This document shows positions 32,488 through 43,830 of a DNA stretch of 64,000 nucleotides, piece after piece. Every line of letters starts with the position of its first letter. The stretch's first letter is position 1. The position numbers were made by a program, and so were the translations under genes. The notes below the pieces were generated by a model, which worked only from the letters and a program-made list of their open reading frames with translations, was not told where the DNA came from and searched no databases. The DNA is from Auricularia sp. M13. Its lineage: Eukaryota; Basidiomycota; Agaricomycetes; Auriculariales; Auriculariaceae. The stretch covers positions 1,612,001-1,676,000 of the forward strand of contig CM073202.1 in assembly GCA_037042915.1 (NCBI GenBank). The letters are read 5' to 3'.

Positions 32488-32496
32488 TATATAAGC
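32488..32496 (+). promoter_or_regulatory. TATA box of secreted-protein paralogue 1
   Basis: CTATATAAG about 75 bp upstream of ATG 32569. Paralogue 2 has its TATA box at nearly the same distance. Confidence 0.6.
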
Positions 32497-32568
32497 CCAA
32501 CCTGGTCGAGGGTGTCATCATACAGTAAGCTCGTCATCCAGCAGCGATAGTTGGATTGACGATTCGAA

Positions 32569-33291
32569 ATGCGTCTTTTCTGGCTCGTAATATCCGGTGA
32601 GAGGGGATGCTCTCCGGATCGACGAGTTCTCATATCCCTTCAGTTGCCCTTGCGATTAGCCAGGCATCTGCCTTCTCATACCATGACAATGCTGTCACGC
32701 TGTCGTCGGTCGCAGCTGGTTTTACCTTCAACGGCGGCTCGTTTCGCATCGCGGATTTCCACGTTACCAGCGGCCAGGACCCGAACAGTCATGTCGCAAC
32801 AGGCCAAGTCCGAGCATTCTCTGCGGGAGGAAGTATGGTTTTTAGTGTGGGGAGAAAAGGAGCAGCGACGTAGCGAACTGGTGGGTACCCTAAAGCTTTC
32901 GTCGCATCAGTCACTCTCACATTGCGTTAATTCCTGCTGCAGGTGGAGCGCCAGGATCGGGCCGGGTCAGAATACATTTGGTGACAACCCCGGGGAGCTC
33001 AACTTCGCGTTTCTCGGCACACTGACGATAACGCTCACCGGAGGCGGCCTCCCCGGCTTCACGAATTTCTTCATACCAAATGTTGGACTCGCCCAAGGCC
33101 ACACTCTCGGAGCGAACAACTGGTGGTTCGGCGGTCAAACGTGCGTGCGCACTGGCAGCGACTTTGTGCGTTGCGCTGCCACGCGCGATGGCAGCCCAGG
33201 CGAGAGGTGGGATTTCACGTTTGTCCGCGGAAATGGTCAGCCCGTCGGTCAAGTCGATGTCGTGTACCTAGCGGGGATCGAGAATTTCTGA
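32569..33291 (+). pseudogene. Secreted protein of unknown family, paralogue 1, one-base deletion
   Basis: Exons 32569-32596, 32644-32880, 32943-33291 match paralogue 2 (38423-39137) exon for exon. Signal peptide: MRLFWLVISVALAISQASAF. Conserved blocks: SYHDNAVTLS, VTSGQDPNSHVATGQVR, GGSMVFSVGRKG, NTFGDNP, GHTLGANNWWFGGQTC. Exon 2 is 237 nt against 238 in the paralogue. The loss, near 32855-32870, creates an immediate TAG just before the conserved DVA-W segment. It is either a young pseudogene or a sequencing error; downstream coding is intact. Confidence 0.75.
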
Positions 33292-33671
33292 TGTCCCTGT
33301 GTCTCGATGTGTGCATCTAGTAGGACCTGTCAATGTCATTGAATGATCAGGGACCGTGGGACTGGTCGTACATGCTCCATGGTCGTTCGGCCGGAGAAAT
33401 GAACAGCATCTCGACATCCGCACACTTTGACCTGCTGCCTGGTCATGAGTATTTGGGCTGTGTTCAGGGATTAGTTAGACTATGCATCCGAAGCAGCTAT
33501 TGCAATGGCGGCAAAGCTTAGAGCCCACGTGAATTATTATCGTTATTAGTGCTCAAGTCACAAAGATCGAAGAAGGCAATGGTCCGCAAGCTGTTGTCCG
33601 AGGATTCGTCGTTTCGACTTGTGCGGACTGCGGGCGTCGGAGTCCGGCGTCCTTTCGGGTCATCACTCGCC
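33292..33671. other. Intergenic upstream of the epsin gene
   Basis: No supported coding sequence. It contains the 5' region of the epsin gene. Confidence 0.4.
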
Positions 33672-35546
33672 ATGTCGCTGCAGCACATCGGCAAGTCCAC
33701 GCTCCGGTATGTGCGCCATCTGCATGGTCTACGGGGTCTAGAAGGGCGCGCAGGACCGTCAAGAACTATACCAAGGGCTATTCGGACGTCCAGGCCAAAG
33801 TCCGCGATGCCACGAGCAACGACCCGTGGGGTCCATCTGGCACTCAGATGAACGAGCTTGCGCAAATGACATATAACCAGTGCGTGGTTGAGTGCAGGGC
33901 GCGCTCCCGGGCCTGACGACGTTTAAGGAATGATTTTGTAGAAATAATGGAAATGCTGGACAAGCGGCTCAATGACAAGGGCAAGAACTGGCGGCACGTT
34001 TGGAAGGTCCGTGCGGCCAACTATTAGGCTGAATTGCGTGCTGATGCGTAGTCTGGCAGTCACTGACGGTGCTCGATTACTTGCTGCATGCTGGTTCGGA
34101 GAACGTCGTCGTTTACTTCCGCGACAACCTGTACATCATCAAGACGCTCAAGGAGTTCCAGTATGTGGACGAATATGGCAAGGACGAGGGCGCGAACGTC
34201 CGCCAGAAAGCCAAGGACATTACAAATCTGCTCCAGGACGAGGGACGACTGCGCGAAGAGCGGCGGACTCGGGCCACCATGCGTGACCGCCTTTCTCGTG
34301 GCCGCCCCGGCGACGACGATGAGAATTTGGGAAGGCGGCAGACATATCGCCCGCCCAATGGCAAACCGCCGGGTGACGACGACGAGCTTCGTCGGGCCAT
34401 CGAGCTCTCCAAAAGGACCCTTCAGGAGGAACAGGCGAAGGCCGGTCATCTCACTGCCGAGTATGTCCGGTTCATCGCTACACATGCTCAAACTCATCGT
34501 TCGCAGGGAACTGGACCTTCAGAAGGCACTTAAGCTCAGTGAGGAGGAGGAAGCAAAGCGCACCAAGGCTGTGGAGGACGCGAACTCGCGCTCACTGTTC
34601 GACGACAATGCCCAGCTTCCGCCAACGGGCACAAACCCATTCCCGCTCGTTGATACAAGCGCAAATCCCCAGTTCAATGGCCTACAGCCGCAGTTCACGC
34701 AAATCGTACCGCAGTTCACCTCGTTCAACCCCTACGCCCAGCAGGCCCAGCAAGAAGCTCTTCAGGTTCGTCGCACTGCTAGCTCTCGCACTGTACTTCT
34801 AAATAAATTGTAGATGGAGTACCTGCGCCAGAAGCAGGCCTGGGAAGCTCAGCAGCAGGCTGAACAGATGGCGCAGTTCCAGGCTCAGCAGCAGGCGCAA
34901 CAGCTTGCCCAGCTCCAGGCGCAGCAGTTGCAGCAACAGGAGGAGTGGATGCGGCAGCAACAGCTTCTTCAGTTCCAGCAACAGCAGGCTGCCCTGCAAC
35001 AGCAACAGCAACAGCAGTACCTGTTTGCCCAACAACAACAGCAGCTCGCGCCGCAGCCGACTGGCTTCGGGTCCGTCTGGCCTCGGTCACCGCATCACCC
35101 CGCTGACTTTAGGTGTGCAGGTCAAACAACCCCTTCGCGCTGGGGCAGCCGCAACAGCAAGCACCTCCTGTTCCGCAACCTCCTGCATCTGTCCCGCCCC
35201 AGCCCCAGCAACCGACCTCTTTCTCCGCCCCGTCACCACCGCCGCAGCCTGCGTCCGCTCCCCCGCGGCATAACCAAAACGACGAGCGGTTCGCTCATCT
35301 CGCGAGTCTATTTGAGGGCCGCGGGTGCGTAGTTTGCCATCCTAGTCGATCCAGTAACTTGACCATACCACAGCGAGGGCGGCGTGGACACGTTCGGCAA
35401 CACGGGCGAGCTGCGTTACGGGCAACATATCGGTCGCCTCCAGTCCAGTCAAACGGGGCACAACCCATTCCATCAGCAGCAGCAGCAGCAACAGCAAGCA
35501 GCAGCAGCAGCAGCAGCAACACGACCAGCCTTTCTTCTCAATCTAG
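33672..35546 (+). CDS. Epsin (ENTH-domain endocytic adaptor)
   Basis: Exons: 33672-33706, 33754-33879, 33928-34006, 34060-34460, 34507-34765, 34814-35070, 35121-35324, 35374-35546. The N-terminal ENTH domain (MSLQHIGKSTLR, VKNYTKGYSDVQAKVRDATS, SLTVLDYLLHAGSENVV) binds PI(4,5)P2 and membranes. Two ubiquitin-interacting motifs follow (DELRRAIELSKRTL, LDLQKALKLSEEEE), then a long Gln-rich region and three NPF motifs (TNPF, NNPF, HNPF) for EH-domain partners. The expected C-terminus QHDQPFFSI ends at TAG 35544, but the CAG tract near 35490-35500 puts the reading into the Ala frame (open to 35884), so one base is probably extra there. Confidence 0.9.
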
Positions 35547-35884
35547 TCTGGCCATACCGGGCTGCGTCAGAGTTGTACGCTTGGGCTTGGTGGTCTTTGT
35601 GCTTCATGAATGTGTCGCTCCTTTCTTTCTGTGTCTGCATCTTTCCTGTGCTATTCTTTTGGTTTGATTGCCTTGAAACGTTCCTTTCCGACCGAATTAT
35701 GCGATGTTTTTCTATCCTCTTCTATCACCGGTTCGTGCTGTATGAGACCGCAAGCTCGCAGATCGAACGGGGAGCAAAAGCGCGACCAAAGAACTTTTCT
35801 CCGAAACTGTTGTTGCATTATTTGCCAGATGTCCGCGAACAACAAGCAACCTCGCTGCCAACCATGTGTGTCAGCGGTGTCTGA

Positions 35885-36126
35885 CACATTACGCAACGCA
35901 GTCATCATCGATGCGCACTGAAGCTACTTACGCGGCATCGAGCATAGTGCACAACGGCGACGACGAGGCTTGTTGCGTCGGAATTGTTTTTATCTGCCGG
36001 CGTACACTCAGCCATTGGACTCCTCGCGCCTCTGTTCTTTTGGAGCAACTCTTGCTGACAGAAGATCACAGTACCTACAATCAGCTATGACGCGGTTGCA
36101 TCGGTGCTTTCTTGCGTGGGAGGTGT
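35885..36126. other. Intergenic, no gene seen
   Basis: Short spacer between the epsin 3' end and the foldback element. Confidence 0.4.
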
Positions 36127-36132
36127 CCTTGT

Positions 36133-37373
36133 TATGAGTACTATTTGGATCATTTATTCAAACACAACACACACAATGATTTTTCCTCACACACTGCAAC
36201 CTCAAATAAAGCTGATCATCCGACTCATACAGGTCGCCATTAAGGTTTGATGGAAAAAGCTAGCCGAAATCAAAACTTTAGATATTTTCTGTGTGTGTTG
36301 TGCTCGGCCGGTTTGTGTGACGACGCAAAACGGAGGAGCTCGGCCGCTTCCGAAGCTCCGGATGTTCTTTCTAACTCCGCTCGCCCTTCGTCTCCTGCCG
36401 CTCTGCGCTGCCAGAGCGACGCAGACGGCTTATGCATGCATCGAATGGATTGGAAAAACGATATCTTTGCTGAATGACTCACTAGACCGTGCCCCAACGT
36501 TGCTTTATTGGGAGAGGGCGTTGGCGATGTGGGCGTGCAAGACTGCAAGTGGGCGAAGCAGGGTACAGCTCACCGTCACCGAGGAAGTCTAGCGTCTAGT
36601 TTGGTCTCGGCTGCAAGTCGTCAGCAGTTATCCTCTCAGTAACTGCTTACGTCGCCTGCCTCACCAATGTGCTGCAGCGGCCAGCCGGCCCACCGCGCTC
36701 ATCTTCTGGCGAGTCTGGGTCACTGGGTTGGCGCTGTTGACCGGGCGGTGTGACAGACGGTGGCAACATATGGGAGAAATTGAGCTGTACTTGGCCTCGC
36801 TCTCGTTTTGTGTGAGAGAGCGGAGCGGTTGGGTTTGTCTGCGTCGGTCTGGTTCTTATCACAAGGTGATGGGCATGAACTGATTGATGCACCACTGTAC
36901 ATTCTCGCTCAAGCCCATTTCCAACACAGAATTGTTTAGTGAGGGAGTGGTTTGAGAAACAGTGCGCGAACGACTTTGAACGACAACCTCTTGCCGACTC
37001 CAAATCTTGGGTGGCAGCACATAGATGCCAGAAATGGGGGTTTTCTGGGCAGAAGAGCGTGTAATGCAGCAAAGGGATCTTTATCAGCCCCATGCAACGC
37101 ATACACAAGCCGTCTGTGTCGCTCTGGCACAGTGCAGAGCAGGAGACGATGGGCAAGCTGAGTTAGAAAGAAAATCCGGAGCTTCGGAAGCGGCCGAGCT
37201 CCTCCGTTTTGCGTCGTCACACAAACCAGCCGAGCATAACACACACAGAAAATATATAAAGTTTTGATTTCGGCTAGCTTCTTCCATCAAACCAGCTTTA
37301 TTTGAGGTTGCAGTGTGTGAGGAAAACCATTGTGTGTGTTGTGTTTGAATAAATGATCCAAATAGTACTCATA
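36133..37373. mobile_element. 1.24-kb foldback element with long inverted arms
   Basis: The first 19 bases (TATGAGTACTATTTGGATC) are the exact complement of the last 19. Similarity between the arms continues for about 340 bp each (36133-36478 and 37035-37373), apart from a 28-bp extra block in the left arm near 36213-36243. The direct repeat CCTTGT flanks both sides (36127-36132, 37374-37379). No transposase frame is seen. This is a non-autonomous DNA element of unassigned superfamily; six bases is an unusual duplication length. Confidence 0.85.
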
Positions 37374-37379
37374 CCTTGT

Positions 37380-38341
37380 GCACGGCCCATTCCTCATCCC
37401 AACTTCGCCAGTCTCCTCGCCCGACTTTCAATGCACACTGGATGGTGCAGTCGCAAACCTAACCACTCCTCGTGTCCCTTCCAACGAACGCGTTCAGTCT
37501 GGCCCACCTACAAGGAACGATGGCCGCTTAACAGCGCGACGATGGTCGGATACGGGGGACCGGCTCGTGCTCTCGGATTCGCGGGTCTTCTACTTCTGGC
37601 AAACTACTATTGTGCATTGGACTTTGCCTCTGTCGAGTCAACGACGGCATCTGAATGCTGCGTAGAGGGCTCTCACGGCGCTGTCTCTTTCTACTTCGTA
37701 CTCGATATGATTCGCCGCTCCAGTCCCGCGATGCGTGTTGGCCGGCGATCCAGGCTGTCGCCTTTGTATTCTCTGCTCATTCCTGGCTTTGAAGATGACT
37801 CTGTGATCGTGTCGCGCCCGCGTGTTCAACCCTGGCGCCGTTTAAGCGGCATTGCGTGCTTGGATGTCTACATCACCTCTGGCATCGAGTACACGAGGCT
37901 TTTGTCCTGGGTCTTTCTCCAGCGTGATTAGGCCTCCAGGGCATCTCCCAGAGAATAGCATCCAAATTCAGAAACCATCTCTGCTATTAGCCTTTGCCCA
38001 TCTCTGTTCGTCTTTGACTGTACGTCTGCGCTGTGGGTCTGACGGCTATCGATTTGATGCGCTCCCGTCGGAGGCCTGTGAGTCTTGCGCCTTCAGCCTC
38101 AGGAGAGTAGCTGCATTCAGATGCACGTGCGATTATATGCGCACATTGTCCTTGATGATCTCGAGCAGCATGCGGGCTACCTTGCCGTGACAAACGGTCC
38201 CCCATTAACGCCGCAAAACGATACTTGCCTTGACTCTGCGCAGCTGCTCTTGGCATCGAGTCGAGGTCCTGGATACCCCTGGGATACTCAAATGCAGATG
38301 TGGAGTGTAAGGGGCGTCGACCGCTCTGCGGCCACTGGACG
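37380..38341. other. Intergenic, no supported gene
   Basis: A 192-codon open frame begins inside the foldback arm (37353-37931) but shows no recognisable domain, and its start lies in repeat sequence. It could be a transcribed spacer; I would not call a gene. Confidence 0.4.
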
Positions 38342-38351
38342 CATATAAAAG
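38342..38351 (+). promoter_or_regulatory. TATA box of secreted-protein paralogue 2
   Basis: CATATAAAAG about 80 bp upstream of ATG 38423. Confidence 0.65.
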
Positions 38352-38422
38352 CTCATGAGGTTCAAGGAAAGTCCTCAGCACAGAACTCAGCTTCTCTCTC
38401 CCGCTCCACAACAGTCTGAATC

Positions 38423-39137
38423 ATGCGCTTCACCTCCATCCTCGCTTCAGGTGAGCATTTTCTCGCTCAGGACGACTCCCACCGCATTCTCATATCTTGC
38501 AGTCGCTCTTGCTGTCAGCGGCGCGCTCGCCATGTCGTATCACGACAACTATGTCACGCTGTCGTACTCTGCTCCTGTGTACACTCTCCAACGCGGCACG
38601 TACATCATCAGCGAGTACAAGGTCACCAGCGGACAAGACCCCAAGGGCCATGTTGCCGTTGGCCAAGTTCGCTCGTTCGACCGGGGTGGCAGCCTGATGT
38701 TCAGCGTCGGTCGCAAGGGCTCTGAGGATGTCGCGAAATGGCAAGTATCCACATTCATATCGACGCTTCCTGACTAATAGTCTCTCTCCAGGTTCCAGGC
38801 GAGGATCCCGCCGAACCAGAACACATTTGGTCACAACCCGGATAAACTGAACTTTGCGTTCGTCGGCACTCTCACCATTGTGCTAGCCGGCGGCGGCCTC
38901 AACGGCGAGGAGTACTTCTCGATCCCTAGCGCGTCGTTTGCCCAGGGACACACTCTGGGGGCCAACAACTGGTGGTTCGGCGGACAGACCTGCTCGCGCG
39001 GTGACGGCGATTTCGTGAGGTGCCAGGCGACGCGCCAGGCTAATGGCGAGACCTGGCACTTCACCTTCCTTCGCGGCGGCCCCCAGAACTACAACCAAGT
39101 CGACGTCGTGAACCTCGTGGCTGTCGAGCCCAACTGA
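38423..39137 (+). CDS. Secreted protein of unknown family, paralogue 2
   Basis: 203 aa in three exons (38423-38450, 38503-38740, 38792-39137). Signal peptide MRFTSILASVALAVSGALA, then SYHDNYVTLSYS, VTSGQDPKGHVAVGQVR, SLMFSVGRKGSEDVAKW, NTFGHNPDKLNFAFVGT, GHTLGANNWWFGGQTC and a beta-rich end. Two Cys in the last third (GGQTC, FVRC) may form a disulfide. I do not recognise the family. Intron 2 has a GC donor (AAATG|GCAAGT) where paralogue 1 has GT at the same site. With its TATA box and signal peptide it looks like a highly expressed extracellular protein. Confidence 0.8.
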
Positions 39138-39379
39138 GAGCTGTGCTAAAATGGACCTATATTTCTCCAATAATGTGATCGTCCCATCTTGAAGATGCTG
39201 GCAAACCCCTTTATAGTCCCACTCTTTTCACGAAAAACCTGTGTGTCCCCCAATGATAGTTTTAATACATTTTCCATGCAAAGGAATGGCAGATGTGTGT
39301 GTGATCGGTTGACCCGAGGTCCTGAAGCGCGCGTCTATTTGCACTAGTACGTAACGCGTCAACTTGACCTCCACCACGT

Positions 39380-42300
39380 ATGCCCAAAGAGCCCTTTGAG
39401 CTCGACCGCCTGGCACACGAGCTAGGCGTTGACAAGGATGGCGAACATGACGACGCCGCGCCTTTGCACGTCCTACCGACGTTGGAGCCGTTGTCGCACC
39501 ATCACGCGCAGCTGAAAGCGCCGACCTTCGACGTCGAGGAATTCTTGCTCTCCCGTGCATATACCTCGCTACCAGACCTGGGCACCGAGCTCAAGGAATA
39601 CCTGGCCAAGCTCAAGGAGGAGCTTGTGCAGCTCATCAACGAAGACTACGAAGCGTTCATCAGCCTGAGCACCGACTTGCGCGGCGAGGGCGCTCGACTG
39701 GAGAGGCTGCACTACCCTCTACCTGCGCTGCGCAAGGAAATCGAAGTGCGCTGGCTTGTACTCAAATATATTCATATTGCTTACTGGCCCAGCTGTCGAC
39801 GGTCGAGCTCAGCCAGATCCAGGATGCCGTGCAGGAGAAGCTGCAGGAGCGCACGTCCATCCGCAAGGAGAAGGCGCGCTACTATTCTCTACAGCGCTGT
39901 CCATCATCCTAACGGATTTCTGCAGGCTCTTCTTCATCTGCTACTCAAAGTCTCGGAATCGGTGCAACGGCTGGAGGGCCTGCTGCTTATTCCCTCGCCG
40001 GCCGACGAGTCCAACGGCGCGGACGCGAACGGTTACTCCTCGCCGACTCAAGACAGCCTGACTGAACGGCCGAACGCGTTCACCACCGCTGACGACGATG
40101 CTGCGGACGACCGGTAAGTCCTCAATTGTGCATCATCCTTCAGGCATTCACGGGCGACCAGGACTCGGCGTGGTCGGGGCAAGCATGTTGCTCGTGTAGG
40201 CGCAGAGTACACACAACTTCTCTACGACGTAGAAAAGGCCAAGGCAGAGGGCTGCGCCTTCGTCGATACTTTGCAATGGGTGCGCTACGTCTTCGATTTG
40301 CGCGACGATGGCTAATTCGTACAGAGGATCGACAGAATAAAATCAGCCCTCTCTTCGGATTTGGACCATTTCTTTTCGTCGACGTTACAGTCCCTCATTC
40401 TGCCCAGCGACTCGAACAAGCCTCCGCCGATGGAGAAGGCGCGCTTATCATCCGACCTGAACGACTGTTTCAAGACATACGACCTGCTCGGCGCCTGGCG
40501 CGAGGCCGAGGAAGTCGTCCGAAAAACTATCGTTAGGCCGTTCCTGCGGCAAGTATGTCAAGTCTGTATCTCGTGGAATGACCGCTGAACATCTCACAGA
40601 CTGTCTTCTCTGGCGCGCTCGCTGTCCCACATTCACCGCTCATGCCGCGCACTCCATTCCCCCAGAGTGCAGTCTCGCCCATGTCGCCTGCAACACCCTT
40701 CACGCCATTCCCCCGAACATTGAGCCAACTCCAAATGGGTTACGGTGCCGCTGCGTCGTCCAGCAATACCGCTTTAACACTCCTCGACGACTCTGAGGAT
40801 CCTCTCGCGCGTTTATTCAACAAGCTGCTGCGATTTGTAGAACGCGATCTTGCTCTCATATTCGAGATATCCGAGCGAGTGTCGGCGAAACATCGAAAAG
40901 CAGCACTCCTGCCTACGACCAATGGTGACGCAGCCGTGCTGGACGATCCAAATCGGTTCGAGATTCTTGCAAATGTCGTTTTTGATGAGATAGGGCGTGC
41001 GCTTGGAGACGAATTGGGCTCCAATCTGTTCGCTGCTGGGCGACCGGATATCTTCAGAAATGTAAGAGGCGGCGCAAACGTCTGCGTCCCATTACTCATG
41101 GATACAGCATTACGCGACGTCCTCGAACTTCATCGCGACTCTGGAGTCACTGGCCCCGTCGACGCAAAGTGTTCAAGCATTGCGATCACACCCTTCATAC
41201 ATCGCATATCAAAAGCGCTGGCAACTACCCGTGTACTTTCAGTTGAGATGGAAGGATATAGTGGTACGGCTCGAAGACGCGTTCGCTTCCTCCCAGCCAT
41301 CCTTACTGCGAGGTACGACCTCTTCTCCATTAAGGCCTGCATCGCCACTAACCCTGTTCACAGAAGGTCGAAGCGACTCTCAGCCTTTCTTCACTGCACA
41401 AGCCTCAATGGTGGTCCACTGCATCACGACATGCTGGAGCGACGAGGTCTTTATCCCTGACCTTGGGCACCGTTTCTGGCGATTAACGCTCCAGGTGGGA
41501 TCGTTGTCTCGTCGTATACCATTTCTCTTACACGCAACAGATACTGAGTCGATTCCGCACATGGTTGGACGCCGTGGCTTCCGGCAAAGCAGCATCTGGA
41601 GCAGGAGCGGTTCCCTCTGACAAGGTATCCGAACGAGTGTCAGCGTCCGCGCCTCAGCCTCCCCTGAGCTTGAAACTCCAGGGATCCATGGGTCAGGCGA
41701 ATCGACCCGGCGCGGGGGCACCCACAAGTAGCGATGGCACTTCAGCTGCAAATGTCCAGGCTGAGGACGCTGCTTTGCGGGATTGTGCGGCGCTGGTGGC
41801 GGACATCATGCAAATCGAGCGCAGCGTCAAGGCGCTTTGGACAACTACTATCAAGCCTGCATTGCCTATTGATGAAGACGATGAGGAGGAGCCTGCTGAA
41901 GGTACGACTCTCCAGTGCGCTATCGTGACCTTTAACCTGAACGGGTGCGAACAGAGGCGCTCACCTTGATGCTGGCGAGTGTATCGGAGCGCGTTCCCGA
42001 TTTCGCGAACCAAATCATTGCCATCCTTACAAGACGGTGCAGCGAGGGCCTGGCGAGCGTACGCTCGATCCCCTCGCACTTCCGCGCTATGACCCAGCGG
42101 CGAGACGTCTCCGAGCCATCGCACTTCGTCGTCAGCACCCTCCGTCCGCTCAAATCCTTCTTCGAGACCGGATGTGGCGAGGCTTTGCGCAGCACCCTCG
42201 GCGCGCAGTGGAGCTCGGAGGTGTTTGAAAGCGTTGCGAGTCGGTATTACACGCATCTCGTCGCGACGAAGAAGACGGAGGAGTCGCTTAGGCGGCTGAA

Positions 42301-42529
42301 GCAGCCAAGACGCAACACTGGCTTCTCACTGTTTGGCAAGACGCAGAACCAGGACGAGGGCAAGGACGACGAGCGAATCCAGGCGCAGATTATGCTGGAT
42401 GTGGAGACGCTTGGCAAGGATGCTGCTGGCCTCGGTGTGGACATCGAGAAGAGCGAAGCATTCTTGAGGCTCAAGGAGTCTGCGGCGTCGGGGCTTGCGG
42501 CGTCGGAGGCGACTGCTGGCGGTAGTTGA
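39380..42529 (+). CDS. COG2: Conserved oligomeric Golgi complex subunit 2
   Basis: 904 aa in ten exons: 39380-39745, 39793-39873, 39926-40113, 40162-40279, 40325-40552, 40600-41061, 41108-41312, 41364-41494, 41541-41901, 41955-42529. The N-terminal Cog2 region is FDVEEFLLSRAYTSLPDLG, LINEDYEAFISLSTDLRG, RLEGLLLIPSP and WRIDRIKSALSSDLDHFF. The C-terminal region includes RWQLPVYFQLRWKDI, SDEVFIPDLGHRFWRL and WSSEVFESVASRYY. It tethers vesicles in retrograde Golgi traffic. Intron 2 has a GC donor (AAG|GCGCGC). For intron 3 the acceptor at 40161 was chosen over one at 40143, which would give a 30-nt intron. Confidence 0.92.
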
Positions 42530-42874
42530 TTGCAGTCATGTTTGTGGATGTATGTACGCTTTCTTGCTTTCGACCCGACGTCACCGGAATCTTTATGCCA
42601 CCTAAACGCAAGAACTTCATTCCTGTGGGATATCGATCTCTATCGTGAACGGATGTGGGCTCGCATGCTAAGTGTCCGCTCAGTTCACTGTGCATGCTGT
42701 CAATGGGCCCGGACTGTGGGTTACGTTCGTGCGCGGGCGCGATCACCAGTCTGGCGATGAAGCGGTCGCTCTGTTCGAAGAGGCATGCTACCATAAACGG
42801 GAGGCTTAGATTCTATTGTCTTGACGCGCGATGTGTAGCTGGCGAACGGTCTCTGGCCTCCTGAACCTGCCGCG

Positions 42875-43755
42875 ATGGACGTCGAGCCTGCTCAGTCTGC
42901 TGGAGGCATCGAAGACCAACTAGCCGCTGAACTTGCCGAGCTCAAGCAAGAGGCGAAGACCAAGCACAAGCCCAACAAGACGCGTCGATTCAGTATGTAC
43001 GCTGCTGCGCGATCGTCCCGAATGCTGCTGCTGAGTGCTTAGATGCTTGAAGCTGTCATCCACACCGATTCTGAATGCGGTGAGAATTGACACTATCTTC
43101 TCCCGCATATACGTTGAACATCTTGCCCTGAAAGTACTGTTCGTGCTGTGTCGCCCGCCTATCGACCCTGTGAGGCTTGTGGTCGAGTACTTGCAACAAG
43201 TAGAACAGACTAAGGTCACAAAGCTTCGGTGAGGGTCCCACCCTGCTTCTTAATCGCCGCCTTTCTCATGGATTATGATTGCAGATACGTGCAGCGCGTT
43301 ATACCAATGCAGCTCACCTACGCGGCGAGTATGGATGCTATCCAGTCGCAAGCAACGAAGCTCTTCGCTGGGTTGACCGAACCCTCCACCGTTCGTTCAT
43401 CCTTCTCTTTTTATTGCTGACATCCCGAGAGACGCGAACTTAGTATCGTATCGAGGTGCACATCCGGAGCCACAATACGCTCAAACGTGACGAAGTATTG
43501 AAGAAAATCGCCGACGCTGCGCCAAAGGAAGCTGGACACACCGTCGACCTCAAAGATCCCAAGATCACGATCTTCAACGTGGTCTTCAAGGCATGTTCTG
43601 CCTCCAACGCCTGAAACACGAGCTCAACGATGAGATAGAGCGTCAGCATGATGGGATTCCTTCCGCATTATATGCGTTTCCACAAGTATAACCCACACTT
43701 GATCGCTAAGGAGGACGGGCAAGAAGACGTGCAGATGGGAGGAGACGCAGATTGA
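42875..43755 (+). CDS. THUMP-domain protein, Tan1/THUMPD1-like
   Basis: 202 aa in six exons: 42875-42992, 43053-43079, 43135-43228, 43285-43390, 43444-43590, 43639-43755. THUMP-type sequence: SECVLFVLCRPPIDPVRLVV, RYVQRVIPMQLTY, YRIEVHIRSHNTLKRDEVL, VDLKDPKITIFNVVFK. Yeast Tan1 is the adaptor for N4-acetylation of tRNA Ser/Leu cytidines. The product is shorter than Tan1 at the N-terminus, so an upstream exon may be missing. Intron 5 has a GC donor (AAG|GCATGT). Confidence 0.82.
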
Positions 43756-43830
43756 TGTATTACAATGTGACTGAATACAATTGAAATCCTTCTTGAGATA
43801 CAGGCCAGTAGATAGTAGTACAAGAGCGGG

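Noticed and set aside
36647-37156. 169-codon minus-strand ORF inside the foldback element
   Set aside because: It overlaps the inverted arm and has no domain or transposase motif.
40114-40143. 30-nt intron in COG2
   Set aside because: Too short for this genome's introns (44 nt and longer); the acceptor at 40161 keeps the same frame and gives 48 nt.
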